Shown one piece after another: positions 52,541-61,682 of a stretch of DNA of 64,000 nt (position 1 is the first letter of the stretch; every line of letters starts with the position of its first letter). Where the stretch lies: contig CALXSR010000037.1 in assembly GCA_944391215.1 (NCBI GenBank), positions 56,490 to 120,489 on the forward strand, written 5' to 3'. The DNA comes from an uncultured Clostridia bacterium. Its GTDB lineage: Bacteria; Bacillota; Dehalobacteriia; UBA4068; CALXSR01. The notes under the pieces are model-generated. The model saw only the letters and a list, made by a program, of their open reading frames with translations. It was not told the DNA's origin and ran no database searches. Both the position numbers and the translations under genes were made by a program.

Positions 52541-54603
52541 TTTTAGCCGTTTCGCATTTGGCGAAAGCCTATGGCGAAAAGCCCATTTTAGAGGATATTA
52601 CTTTTAAAATAGAAGAAAAAGAGAAAATAGGGGTAGTGGGCGTAAACGGGGCTGGCAAAACCACCCTTTTTAAGCTGATTACCGGAGAACTGACCGCGGA
52701 CAGCGGCCAGGTGATCAAACCCAATGAGGTGAAAATTGGCTATTTGCAGCAAATGCTGGCCATGCAGGAAGAGCGCACGGTAAAAGAAGAATTGCTTTCC
52801 TCTTTTGCCGCGGTATTGGCTTTGGAAAACAAATTACGGCAAAAAGAAACGGAAATGGCCCATTTAAGCGGCGAGCATTTGCAAAAGGCCATGGAAGAAT
52901 ATGCCCAAATGAGTTTGCAATTTGAATTGCAACAGGGATATGAATACGAAACGCTGGTAAAAAATATGCTGCTGAGTTTGGGTTTTGCCGGCAGCAAAGA
53001 AAACTTGCCGGTGGCGGCCTTATCCGGCGGTGAAAAAGAGCGGTTGGCTTTTGGCAAACTGCTGTTTTCGCGCGCCGATTTGCTTCTTTTGGACGAACCC
53101 ACCAATCATTTGGATATGCAGGGCGTGGAATTTTTGGAGAATTATATCAAAACCTATGCCGGCGCGGTGCTTTTGATTTCGCATGACCGCTATTTTTTGA
53201 ACCAAACCACGCAAAAAACGCTGGAAATTTGTCATGGCAAAAGCACGGTTTACAGCGGCTCTTATGATGTGTTTGCCCAAAAAAAACAGGCGCAGCGGGA
53301 AGCCGATTATAAGGCTTATGTATTGCAACAAAAGGAAATCAAAAGGCAGGAAGCCATCATCCGTCAGCTGCAATCCTATAATCGGGAAAAATCCATTATC
53401 AAAGCAGAAAGCCGTAAAAAAATGCTGGATAAAATGGAAAAAAAGGCCGCGCCGGAGGATTTGCCGGCTTCCATGCGCATGCAGCTGGAACCACAGCAAG
53501 TAAGCGGCGAGGATGTGTTGCGCTTAAACGATTTGGGGAAATCTTTTCCGGATAAAACATTGTTTTCGCAGGTGAATTTATGGTTGCGGCGCGGCGAAAA
53601 GCTGGCGGTGATTGGGCCCAACGGCTGCGGCAAAAGCACTCTTTTAAAAATGCTGCATGGCGAAATAGAGCCCGATTGCGGCAGTATTCATTGGGGGGCG
53701 CGGGTGCAAACGGCTTATTTTGACCAAGAACACCGCAATTTGCATGGGGAAAAAACCTTATTTGATGAAATTTATGATGAAAACCCTCATTTGCCGGTGC
53801 AAAAAATTTACGCCACTTTGGCGGCCTTTGTATTTACCGGCGATAAAGTGTTCCAAAGGGTGGATTCGCTTTCTTCCGGGGAGCGGGGGCGGCTGCTTTT
53901 GGCCAAACTGATGCTTTCCAATGCCAACTGTTTGTTATTGGATGAGCCCACCAATCATTTAGATATTGAATCCAAAGAAATTTTGGAAGAAGCCCTGCAA
54001 CAATATACCGGTACTTTATTTATGGTATCGCATGACCGTTATTTTATGAACAAGGTGGCGCAGCAAATTGGCGAATTGGGGCCGGATGGTTTGCAACGGT
54101 ATGCGGGTAATTATGACGAATACTTGCGGCAAAAGAAGGCGCGCGGTGAAAGCCCCAAAGAAAACCCGGGCGGAAAAGGGAAAAAAGCCGTTTGGGTGGG
54201 TATGGCGACCAACTGTCCATCTTCAGGAAAAGAGCGTGCGCAAAACGGCGTGGCGCAAAAGGAAGGATTGGCGCCAAGCCAAAAGAGTCAACCACAAGGC
54301 GGCGCAGGCTTGCCGCAGGGGGCTGTGGCAAAAGCCGATGGTGCTTCTACCATGGACAGGCCGGAAGATTATTTTGCCAGGAAACAAAAACAGCAGGAAG
54401 CGCGGAAATTAAAAAACAAATTGCAAAAGATAGAAGAACAAATTACCTTATGGGAAAAACAGCTTGCCGAACTGGAAGAAAAGCTGAATGACCCGCAAAT
54501 TGCCAGCGATCCGGAAAAAGCGGCCCTTTTTTATACGCAAAAATGTCAACAGGAAGAGGAGCTGCTGCAACTTTATGCGCAATGGGAAGAATTGCAGTCA
54601 TAG
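52537..54603 (+). CDS. ABC-F family ATPase
   Basis: A 688-residue protein with two ABC ATPase domains and no membrane part, of the translation-factor/ribosome-protection group (Uup, YdiF, EttA-like). First domain: GVNGAGKTTLF (Walker A), ALSGGEKERLAFGKLL, LLLLDEPTNHLDMQG. Second: GPNGCGKSTLL, LSSGERGRLLLAK, LLLDEPTNHLDIESK. The 60-90 residue linker and a C-terminal coiled coil (KLKNKLQKIEEQITLWEKQ) fit YdiF/Uup. A Gly/Ser/Pro-rich insert of about 60 residues lies after the second domain. ATG 52537 overlaps the GNAT stop. Confidence 0.93.
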   Translation: MILAVSHLAKAYGEKPILEDITFKIEEKEKIGVVGVNGAGKTTLFKLITGELTADSGQVIKPNEVKIGYLQQMLAMQEERTVKEELLSSFAAVLALENKLRQKETEMAHLSGEHLQKAMEEYAQMSLQFELQQGYEYETLVKNMLLSLGFAGSKENLPVAALSGGEKERLAFGKLLFSRADLLLLDEPTNHLDMQGVEFLENYIKTYAGAVLLISHDRYFLNQTTQKTLEICHGKSTVYSGSYDVFAQKKQAQREADYKAYVLQQKEIKRQEAIIRQLQSYNREKSIIKAESRKKMLDKMEKKAAPEDLPASMRMQLEPQQVSGEDVLRLNDLGKSFPDKTLFSQVNLWLRRGEKLAVIGPNGCGKSTLLKMLHGEIEPDCGSIHWGARVQTAYFDQEHRNLHGEKTLFDEIYDENPHLPVQKIYATLAAFVFTGDKVFQRVDSLSSGERGRLLLAKLMLSNANCLLLDEPTNHLDIESKEILEEALQQYTGTLFMVSHDRYFMNKVAQQIGELGPDGLQRYAGNYDEYLRQKKARGESPKENPGGKGKKAVWVGMATNCPSSGKERAQNGVAQKEGLAPSQKSQPQGGAGLPQGAVAKADGASTMDRPEDYFARKQKQQEARKLKNKLQKIEEQITLWEKQLAELEEKLNDPQIASDPEKAALFYTQKCQQEEELLQLYAQWEELQS

Positions 54604-54639
54604 AATTTGCAAGAAAGGATAGCCAAAATACACTTCTTT

Positions 54640-54648
54640 TGGTATAAT
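54640..54648 (+). promoter_or_regulatory. Extended -10 promoter for the tRNA pair
   Basis: TGGTATAAT (54640-54648) is a TGn extended -10, about 100 bases before the first tRNA. No good -35 is seen. Confidence 0.5.
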
Positions 54649-54750
54649 ACAAATGTTGTTGGGCATTTTAAGAAGGCGCATGTGGAAACGGGAGCTATTT
54701 ATGCCAAAAACAAAGGGCGCCTTGACAGAAACCTTTGTTTTTGGTAAGAT

Positions 54751-54838
54751 GGAGGGGTGTCCGAGCGGTTTAAGGTGACGGTCTTGAAAACCGTTGAACT
54801 GGAAGGTTCCGTGGGTTCGAATCCCACCTCCTCCGCCA
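54751..54838 (+). tRNA. tRNA-Ser (UGA)
   Basis: Cloverleaf with a 7-bp acceptor stem (GGAGGGG with CTCCTCC, one G-T pair), anticodon loop CTTGAAA with anticodon TGA, a long class II variable arm, GGTTCGAATCC T-arm, discriminator G and encoded CCA at 54836-54838. It reads UCA/UCG-type serine codons. Confidence 0.95.
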
Positions 54839-54852
54839 GAAAATACGATTAT

Positions 54853-54947
54853 GGAGAGTTGGCCGAGTCGGTCGAAGGCGCTCGCCTGCTAAGCGAGTAT
54901 ACGGGCCAAAACCTGTATCGAGGGTTCGAATCCCTTGCTCTCCGCCA
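54853..54947 (+). tRNA. tRNA-Ser (GCU)
   Basis: Acceptor GGAGAGT with GCTCTCC (one G-T pair), anticodon loop CTGCTAA with anticodon GCT, long class II variable arm, GGGTTCGAATCCC T-arm and encoded CCA. It reads AGC/AGU. Only 14 bases separate it from the first tRNA, so they are one transcript. Confidence 0.95.
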
Positions 54948-54951
54948 AAAA

Positions 54952-54991
54952 AAGCCCTGCTATCGATTGGGATAGCAAGGCTTTTTTTTTA
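54952..54991 (+). terminator. Terminator of the tRNA pair
   Basis: AAGCCCTGCTATC (54952-54964) pairs with GATAGCAAGGCTT (54970-54982, one mismatch), followed by a run of T to 54991. Confidence 0.9.
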
Positions 54992-55419
54992 TGGATTGGT
55001 TTTACTTTTCGTCTCACTTTTAAATTTAGCACTTTAGCGCTATTGTAATATCGCATCGAAAACATGATCTAAAATATTGGCAGCCCTTTGCAAATCTCCG
55101 TCAACCATATGAGCGTAAATGCCAAATGATCAGTATTTGCAATATGCCCTACAATTATTTTACTTTTTTATTGACGCTATGAACCGTTTGGCGGGAATTG
55201 GTTTTTTGCTAAACGGTTGTTTGTCATATGGAAATGATGCGATAAATCCATACCTTTTTGGGTTTTGTCCCTTTCCCTTTCCCCAAAAAGTACAGATCCG
55301 AATTTGGGTGGACTTTGCCACAGTATCGTCTACCGTTTTGCCCTTCCCCAAAAACTGCAGATCCGAACTTGCTGGATGCGAATATGGCATGTTTCGCCCC
55401 TAAAAAAACTATTATATCA
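54992..55419. repeat. Spacer with degenerate repeats before the hom gene end
   Basis: TCCCCAAAAAGTACAGATCC at 55279 recurs as TCCCCAAAAACTGCAGATCC at 55346 (67 bp apart), both followed by GAACTTG/GAATTTG and GGATGC-like bases. No gene or RNA is recognised in the rest of this 430-bp stretch. Confidence 0.6.
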
Positions 55420-56442
55420 TCAGATATGGTGGCTAATGACCTGCAACATGTCGCTGTAAACGCCGTAAGCTGTTTGCAAAATGGCTGGATCGCGCTGTAC
55501 GATGGCGATATTGCCGCAAAGTTGGCAAGAAAGCTCTAAGGCGGCGGAAGTGGCGTCGATATGGGCCAGCCAATCGTCCTTGGCAATCCGCTGTGGTGTT
55601 ACCCGTAACTGCACGGAACCGTCGGCCGCTTTGGTGGCGCTGGCGATTGGTTTTAAACAATAGCCGTCTTCTTTGGCTTGCGCCAACTGAGCGGCGGAAA
55701 TGTGACGAATGCCCTCGATTTGTACATCTTGCGGGGTTTGATTAGCCTGCATTAACACATTGGCTAAGGCGCAAATTTTGGCTGCCGCGTCGTAACCATC
55801 AATATCCATACTGGGGTCTGCTTCGGCCAGTTCTATGGCTTGGGCTTGCCGAATTGCTTCGGCAAGGGTATCGCCGGCCGCCAACCGATGCAAGACGAAA
55901 TTGCTGGTGCCGTTTAAAATGCCGCGGATGGCACAAACATGATCCCCCGGTAAACAGTTGGCTGCCAAATTAAAAATGGGCGCCCCGTCCATAACGGTTG
56001 TTTCATAATAAAAGGCAAGTTGTTTTTGTTGCGCTTGCCGGGTGAGTTCCTGAAAATGCCAAGCTAGTGGCCCTTTGTTGGCGGTAATCACATGCATATT
56101 ATGGTTGAAGGCAGCTTGTATATGGTCTGTGGCCGGCTGTCCTTTTTTGATATCCAGCGTGGTCAGTTCCAAAAAAATATCGGCCTGGGCGCAAGCAATC
56201 ATATCCAGCACATTGCCCGACCGCCAGCCGGGTAGCTGCTGCCAGGGCGACGTTAAAATTTGGGTTAAATCTAGGCCGTCCGGATGGAGCAAAAGCCCCT
56301 TGGAGCGAGTGCAAACGCCGGTGAGAAGGATTTGGCAATGATAATTTTGCGCTAATTGGGCGGCTTGTTCCTGCAATAGGCGGCAAAAGCGTTGCCCCAC
56401 GTGACCAAAGCCGGCCATGCAAATGCGAATGGTTTTTTTCAT
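55420..56442 (-). CDS. hom: Homoserine dehydrogenase
   Basis: NAD(P)-dependent reduction of aspartate semialdehyde to homoserine, on the Thr/Met branch. The 340-residue protein has the nucleotide motif AGFGHVGQRF (10-19), ELTTLD, the HVITANKGPLA block with its lysine, the signature GILNGTSNFVL, EAIRQAQAIELAEADPSMDIDGYDAAAK and the catalytic region. It is the short form without a C-terminal ACT domain. The start ATG 56442 has AAAGGACGG about 12 bases upstream, a long spacing. No thrB/thrC is next to it. Confidence 0.93.
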   Translation of the reverse strand: MKKTIRICMAGFGHVGQRFCRLLQEQAAQLAQNYHCQILLTGVCTRSKGLLLHPDGLDLTQILTSPWQQLPGWRSGNVLDMIACAQADIFLELTTLDIKKGQPATDHIQAAFNHNMHVITANKGPLAWHFQELTRQAQQKQLAFYYETTVMDGAPIFNLAANCLPGDHVCAIRGILNGTSNFVLHRLAAGDTLAEAIRQAQAIELAEADPSMDIDGYDAAAKICALANVLMQANQTPQDVQIEGIRHISAAQLAQAKEDGYCLKPIASATKAADGSVQLRVTPQRIAKDDWLAHIDATSAALELSCQLCGNIAIVQRDPAILQTAYGVYSDMLQVISHHI

Positions 56443-56530
56443 GCGCTATAACCGTCCTTTCGGAAGGGATTTTCTTTTACCTTACCATAATTGGATTTTT
56501 TGCGCAAGCAAGGGAGCAAGACTGCTTGTG

Positions 56531-56900
56531 GCGGGTTGTTTTGTTTGGCCTTTGGTTGGGAAGGTAGGATTGCTTTGCGGGCGAGATTGGTTGTTTTGTT
56601 TGGGTTTTGCTTGCGAGAAGTCAGAACCGCTTTTGGGGAAAATTGGGAGAAAAGTTGGCTATTCCGTGTGGATTTTGGGTGTGAGAAGGCAGAATTGCTT
56701 TGCGGGCGAGATTGGTTGTTTTGTTTGGGTTTTGCTTGCGAGAAGCCGGAACCGCTTTTGGGGAAAATTAGGAGAAAAGTTGGCTATTCCGCTTGGGTTT
56801 TGGGTGAAGAAGCTGGATTGCTTTGTGGGTGAGATTGCTTGTTTTGCTTGGTTGTTTGGGTGAGAAGGCTGGATTGCTTTGCGGGCGAGGCTGGCAAGCG
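56531..56900 (+). repeat. Nearly identical 124-bp tandem repeat upstream of hom
   Basis: Two units, 56569-56692 and 56693-56812, are almost the same (ATTGCTTTGCGGGCGAGATT...GGAGAAAAGTTGGCTATTCC). Partial units sit at 56531 and from 56818 and 56874. This is the least diverged spacer array in the window. Confidence 0.88.
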
Positions 56901-57234
56901 AAAATGCAGTACTGATTTGGCTGAACACATTGTGGAAAATACGCCATTATGCTAGTATGATAGCAGGATGATAGAAAAGATGAAAAAGCTTGTTTCTGGA
57001 TAGCGAAAAGTTGTCTTGATGAGGCTAGCGGCTGTAGCGCTGTAGAAAAGGACTTTTTGGCAAATGCCGCATGGCGAAAAAGGGCCTGTTTGTGGCAGTA
57101 TGCGTTGGAATAGGGAAACGGAACGACCATATTTTTCCCCGCTGTATGAAAATGGGGGCTTATTTCGACCGACTGGTGGCGAAGATTGCCTTGGTTGCCC
57201 GGGGAATAGAGCAAAGCGGGCAAATGAAACGGCC

Positions 57235-57400
57235 GCCATTGGTTAAAGCGCGGCGGCCAAAGAGCAAAGGCAGCAGCTGGTGAGGAAAAAACAAGCACCA
57301 AACGCGGATAAAGGATAAGTAGCGTTGTTAGCCATTGGTTAAAATATAGTGAGTAAAAAGCAAAAGCAGTTGGCGAGAAGGAAAAGATACGCCTAATCAA
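57235..57400 (+). repeat. Degenerate 96-bp repeat
   Basis: GCCATTGGTTAAAG at 57235 recurs as GCCATTGGTTAAAA at 57331; both continue with AGAGCAAAGGCAG/AAAGCAAAAGCAG, TGGTGAGGAAAA/TGGCGAGAAGGAAAA and end near GCGGATAAAGGATAAG/GCGGGCCAAACGAGG. No gene is seen in 56901-57432. Confidence 0.7.
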
Positions 57401-57420
57401 GCGGGCCAAACGAGGAAAAA

Positions 57421-57444
57421 GAAAGCCGCTTTTTAGCGGTTTTC
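57421..57444 (-). terminator. Terminator of the RHH gene at 57.4 kb
   Basis: GAAAGCCGCT (57421-57430) pairs with AGCGGTTTTC (57435-57444, one wobble). On the minus strand TTTCTTTTTCC follows. It overlaps the stop codon. Confidence 0.8.
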
Positions 57445-57618
57445 TTCTTTGTCGTCTTGTAAATTTTCTAAAGCGATACGCACTGCTTCTACCACAAAGG
57501 CGGAAAAAGTACAATTCGTATCAGCAATGGCGGTTTCCACCTGTTCTATGATATCGTTTGGAAAACGAATGCTTTTGTTTGTGGTTGGTGGAATATTGGG
57601 GATTTTGAATTTACGCAC
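57433..57618 (-). CDS. Small ribbon-helix-helix protein
   Basis: A 61-residue RHH protein: strand NKSIRFPND, helix IIEQVETAIADTN, then TFSAFVVEAVRIALENL. GTG 57618 is chosen because GGGGTGA lies 5 bases upstream; ATG 57636 has no site. It is of the same general type as the two RHH genes at the right edge. No toxin partner is visible; a diguanylate cyclase gene is divergent. Confidence 0.78.
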   Translation of the reverse strand: MRKFKIPNIPPTTNKSIRFPNDIIEQVETAIADTNCTFSAFVVEAVRIALENLQDDKEENR

Positions 57619-57774
57619 GAAATCACCCCATTTCATTCTATCTTAATGATAGTAGCAAACTGCATTATCGTATGTATTGCATTTGCATTTCATTTGCATT
57701 GCAATATGTTTTAACCTCTGGTAAAATAAGATTTGGTTCGAAAATATTCGAGAAAGAAGGGCAAAGGGCAAGGT

Positions 57775-58929
57775 ATGAAAATGCGGCAAACCATTGTGGA
57801 TATCTTTGGGGATGTAAAAAACACCATTGCCCTGTATTGGCACTGGCAAAAAGATTTAAGGGAAGAAGATATTCGGGCCATTCGTCAGTTAAAAACGGCT
57901 TCCAATATGCGACGCTTGTTGATTTTTGCTATTTTGATTTTATTGGTGCAGGGCAGCAATTTGGTGGTGGAAATTTTTTTCTCACAACGGGTGCAAACCA
58001 GAAGCGCTTGCATTGCTGTTTCTATTATTATGGCTTTCATTACGCTTTTTTATTTATGCCGTTACCCTTTTGTGGTCAAAGGCCGCGAAATGCGGTTTTT
58101 ACATTCTTTTTGGCTTTGTTTTATTGCCGGCACCTTTTGTTTTGGCATGTTGGATGTGCAAGAATTCGGCATTTTAGAGAATTTTTATTTTATTCCTTTT
58201 ACCTTGGCCCTAATTCCTTTATTGGAAAGCCGGGAAATGCTTGCTTATTTGGGGCTTAGTACCGGTTTGCAACTGATTTATTTGATGGAGCAGGGTTGCT
58301 CGGTTACTTTATTGCAAAAAACGATTTTGGCTGCTTTGATTGCTTTTGTTTTGGGGCAGCTGATGTTTGCTTCCTATATATTGGCCAAAACGGCGCAGTT
58401 TAAATTGGAGAAGACATCGCAAACCGATTTTTCCACCGGTTTATATAATAGACGCGGACTTTTTGAGCGTATGGCCGTTTTTATTCAGGCAAAAGACGAT
58501 GAAGCGTCGTTGGCTTTGGCCATTTTGGATATTGATTATTTTAAAAAATATAATGATGAATTTGGTCATTTGCAAGGCGATATTTGTTTGAAGCGCATTG
58601 CCGATGATTTATTGGCTTTTTTTGATCCCAAAACCAGCGTGGTGGCTCGTTTTGGCGGAGAAGAATTGGTGATTGTTTTGCCCAATGTGAGCAATGAAGA
58701 AGCCAGAGCGCAGCTTTTGGCCTGTAAAAGGCGTATTGAAGCGTTGGCGCTGCCTTCCGGGTATCCGGAAAAGTTTCCTTATGTGACGGTGAGCATTGGC
58801 TATGCCATTGGCGTTTACGAAGCGAAGGATTTTGACCGCTTTTTTAAACAGGCTGACAACGCCTTATATTTGGCCAAAAACAATGGCCGCAATTTGTTAT
58901 GCGGGCCGGAAGGGTTTTGTATTCGGTAA
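57775..58929 (+). CDS. Membrane diguanylate cyclase (GGDEF)
   Basis: Makes the second messenger c-di-GMP from two GTP. The 384-residue protein has a cytoplasmic N-terminus, about six TM helices (45-205), and a GGDEF domain starting TDFSTGLYNRRGLFERM with the active site RFGGEELVIVLP. DIDYFKKYNDEFGHLQGD holds the metal Asp residues. The inhibitory RxxD site is absent (PKTS in its place), so product inhibition by that route is unlikely. AAGGGCAAGG precedes ATG 57775. No phosphodiesterase is in the window. Confidence 0.93.
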   Translation: MKMRQTIVDIFGDVKNTIALYWHWQKDLREEDIRAIRQLKTASNMRRLLIFAILILLVQGSNLVVEIFFSQRVQTRSACIAVSIIMAFITLFYLCRYPFVVKGREMRFLHSFWLCFIAGTFCFGMLDVQEFGILENFYFIPFTLALIPLLESREMLAYLGLSTGLQLIYLMEQGCSVTLLQKTILAALIAFVLGQLMFASYILAKTAQFKLEKTSQTDFSTGLYNRRGLFERMAVFIQAKDDEASLALAILDIDYFKKYNDEFGHLQGDICLKRIADDLLAFFDPKTSVVARFGGEELVIVLPNVSNEEARAQLLACKRRIEALALPSGYPEKFPYVTVSIGYAIGVYEAKDFDRFFKQADNALYLAKNNGRNLLCGPEGFCIR

Positions 58930-59188
58930 CAGGTTACCGGGGTTTGGTTTAAACTTGTGGGAAAGGATTTGGGACGACAGGCAAAAAGAGCCGATAAGAG
59001 CGGCGCGATAGATGATAGAATGGCGGGGTGTTTTATGGCAAGGGTTCGGGTAAAGGCGGAGAATTTTTTTGCGGCCGGGGTTTTGGCATTGCGCCAAAAA
59101 GGAAAAGAGGGAGAAGAAAAGCGTCTGTTTTGGTTTGGCGGTTTGGGTGCAAAACGGTAACGTGCAGGGTTGTTGATAAATAGGGCCG
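58930..59188. other. Gene-free spacer after the diguanylate cyclase
   Basis: No open frame here has a ribosome site. Two A-rich segments but no clear terminator are visible. The 42-bp perfect repeat begins at its right end. Confidence 0.4.
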
Positions 59189-59285
59189 ACAGGATGTGGT
59201 TGGTAGGGCGATAAGATGGCAAGGCGGAAGACAAAAGACGCTAACAGGATGTGGTTGGTAGGGCGATAAGATGGCAAGGCGGAAG
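59189..59285 (+). repeat. Perfect 42-bp direct repeat
   Basis: Bases 59189-59230 and 59244-59285 are identical (start ACAGGATGTGGTTGGTAGGG, end GGCAAGGCGGAAG), 55 bp apart. This is a very recent duplication. Confidence 0.93.
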
Positions 59286-59311
59286 GAAAAGGATTTGTTT
59301 GGGCGAATACC

Positions 59312-59410
59312 TTGCCGCCAAGGGACAAAAATATGCGATAATAGGGATGCGAACGGATATGGCAGGCGCGATACCTGCGGGATTTCGGACCGATGCAGCG
59401 GTCCTTTTTT
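59312..59410 (+). promoter_or_regulatory. Possible short leader RNA with terminator before GNAT gene
   Basis: TTGCCG (59312) and GATAAT (59337) could start a transcript near 59349. It would fold GCAGG/CCTGC and then GGACCG (59387-59392) with CGGTCC (59399-59404), followed by six T: a strong terminator 84 bases before the GNAT start. This looks like an attenuator or a small RNA. I recognise no riboswitch class. Confidence 0.6.
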
Positions 59411-59493
59411 ATGGGCAGGAGCAAACAAGGAAAAGGAATTGTTGCGGACAAAGAGAATATAATAAACAAATTGGGAAAACGGAGGCGAGGCTT

Positions 59494-59967
59494 ATGGAAA
59501 ATACGGCGGAAGAAATCCGTGTGGAAGTGGTTCCTTTTCACAGTCCGGCTTATAAGCAAGCTTTGGGTTTGCGGGAACGCATTTTGCGCAAACCGTTGGG
59601 CTTAACCTTTGAACCGGAAGAGCTGGCCAAAGAAAGCGATTATTTGCATTTGGGCGCTTTTGTTGGCGAATGGCTGGTGGGCACCATGTTTTTTGTGCCT
59701 TTGGATAAAGGTATTTTTCAGATGCGGCAGGTGGCGGTGGATCGGCAAATGCGCCGGAAAGGCATTGGCAAACGGATGGTGGAATTTGGCGAAACCCGTT
59801 TGCGCAATGGCGGTGTGCATACCATTGTGTTAAACGCCCGTTTAACCGCTTTGCCTTTTTATGACGCATTGGGCTATCGGCAAATTAGCGGCCAATATTT
59901 TGATTTGGGGATTCCGCATGTGAAAATGGTCAAATTTTTAGATGGGCCGATAGACGGGGACAGATGA
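59494..59967 (+). CDS. GNAT family N-acetyltransferase
   Basis: A 157-residue acetyltransferase of the ElaA-like or unassigned GNAT type. LGAFVGEWLVGTMFFVPL is the core strand pair, MRQVAVDRQMRRKGIGKRMVEF the AcCoA loop (R-K-G-I-G), and LNARLTALPFYDALGYRQI motif B. GGAGGCGAGG precedes ATG 59494. A terminator hairpin in front suggests regulated read-through. Substrate unknown. Confidence 0.9.
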   Translation: MENTAEEIRVEVVPFHSPAYKQALGLRERILRKPLGLTFEPEELAKESDYLHLGAFVGEWLVGTMFFVPLDKGIFQMRQVAVDRQMRRKGIGKRMVEFGETRLRNGGVHTIVLNARLTALPFYDALGYRQISGQYFDLGIPHVKMVKFLDGPIDGDR

Positions 59968-60246
59968 GGAAAACTGCCAATTCTTCCTGGGCAGTGAAAA
60001 TGATGGCAGCAAAAAGGACATGGTTTTGGCAACAGTAATATCCATGATGGATGCCTGGCAAGGCAAGACGCGGCAAGAGAATGGCCAAGGAAACGGCGAT
60101 TCCGATTGGCTGGGCAGGGAGAGGAAAAAGCAGCCGGAAATGGATGCGCAAACGGGAAATGGCGCAATAGAAATAAACGATATATATAAATAGTAGAAGT
60201 TATAAATAGTATAAGCAATAATAGTACAAGTAATATAATAAAAGAA
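59968..60246. other. Gene-free spacer with AT-rich right half
   Basis: No gene is supported. The left part is A/G-rich and may be decayed sequence; the right part holds ATAATAGTACAAGTAATATA-like AT runs. It ends in a convergent terminator. Confidence 0.4.
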
Positions 60247-60270
60247 AAAAGAGCGTGAAAACGCTCTTTT
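60247..60270. terminator. Bidirectional terminator
   Basis: AAAAGAGCGT (60247-60256) pairs with ACGCTCTTTT (60261-60270) around GAAA. The same GAGCGT-GAAA-ACGCTC core occurs at 63909-63924. Confidence 0.88.
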
Positions 60271-61658
60271 ATATTTCATATTGCTTTTTGAAACGTCGCC
60301 AAATGGGGTCAGCCCAAAAACAACAAAGCAGGGCCAGGGCGCCAATGAACAGCCAAGCTATTTGCGCGATATGCCAGCCGTAATGCTGGGCCATGGCCCC
60401 GATGCCGAAACCGGAAATGGCGTTGCCAAAATAGGCAGTGGAGTTTAACAGGCCGGTGACAGTGGATGTTTTATTGAATTTGATGAAATATGTGGGCAAC
60501 AAGGTGATTAGGGAAGTGGTGGTGCCCTGCATAAAACTGGTGATACCGGCAAAAAGAACAAGGGTGCTTGCCATGGAAAAACGGTTGCTGCCCAGGCATA
60601 AAATGATCAAAAAGAAAACCGCGCCGGATAATAAAATGCAAGTGCTTTGGATGATGCTTTTGCTGCGGCGATCGATAAAAGAAAGCAGGTAAACGCCCAA
60701 TAGGTTGACCAGAGGCAAAAGGGCGGTGATGAAAATGGCTTGTGAGGAAGGTAGGGCGAATTGGTCGGCCATGTAGCCGGGAACCCAGGTAATTATCCCT
60801 TCGCGCAAAAGCCCCAAAGCAATGGCTACTACTACCAAAATGAGCAGACCACTTTGGCAAAACAAAGCGCGGTTGCTGATGGCGGCTGGTTGATTAACCG
60901 CTTGCCGCGGGCTTTGGGGGGAGCCGGTTACGGTTCCACTTTGCGGGGGTGGTGTTGGCTGTGGCTCCGTTTTGTGTGGTGACTGCTGTTTCATTTTGTG
61001 CGGCGGCGATGGCTGCGCCTCCACTTTGTGCGGTGGTGGCGGTTTCATTTTGTATCACGGCGGTGGCTGCAGCCCTTTCGGTGCGGCGGATAAAAATTTC
61101 CCATATTATGGCTGCCCCAAAAAGCAGAAAAGCAGTGACGGCAAAAACTGCATGCCAGGAAAAAAAGAAAATGAGCGCTGCGGACAACACATAAGTGGCG
61201 CAAGTGCCGGCTGCGCAGGAAGTTTGGATATTTAAGCAGCTTTTATAAAGATAATTGTCCGGCATATATAAGGAGAAAAGGCGAATCATGGGCGACCAAA
61301 TGAGGGCTTGCAACAGGCCGTTGCAACCCCAAATGAAGGCCATGCCGCCAATACTGGGCAAAAAGCAGGCTATGACATTGCAGCAGGCCGAACCAAAAAC
61401 GCCCCAAAAAACCAGTTTGCGCGGGGAAAGGATATCGCCAATGAAACCGGATAAAATTTGCCCGCCGCCATAACAAAAAAATAAAACGGTGGTTACCAGG
61501 CCCAGTTGGCTTTTGCTATATCCTTCCGCCAGGCCGATTTCCACCATGGAAGCCGCATAATTTAAACGGCCGATATAAGATAAAAAATAAACAACCCAGC
61601 AAACCCAAAACAAAACGCGCAAATCATGCCGATTGCTTAATTTGGCTGCCGCCTGCAT
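60269..61658 (-). pseudogene. OPA-type MFS transporter split by a frameshift in an expanded linker
   Basis: The N-terminal half starts at ATG 61658 (MQAAAKLSNRHDLRVLFWVC...) with six TM helices and the sugar-phosphate/glycerol-3-phosphate permease pattern RLNYAASM, SKSQLGLV, FCYGGGQILSGFIGD. The C-terminal half (ALFCQSGLLILVVVAIALGLLREGIITWVPGYMADQF...) lies in another frame. They join if one base is removed from the G5 run at 60945-60949, giving a linker TTPQSGTVTGSPQ. The linker is long and built of AQNETA.. repeats. Two polypeptides, a phase-variable switch or a sequencing error are alternatives. Confidence 0.82.
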
Positions 61659-61682
61659 GGATTCCCCTTCTTTCTGGAACAA

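Noticed and set aside
54722..54750. TTGACA-17-TAAGAT promoter just before the tRNA-Ser gene
   Set aside because: The -10 would end one base before the tRNA, so transcription would start inside it. The extended -10 at 54640 is better placed.
56417..56863. Plus-strand frame with repeated Gly/Leu/Cys segments at 56.4-56.9 kb
   Set aside because: It arises from the 124-bp tandem repeat read in one frame; no ribosome site and unit length not a multiple of three between all copies.
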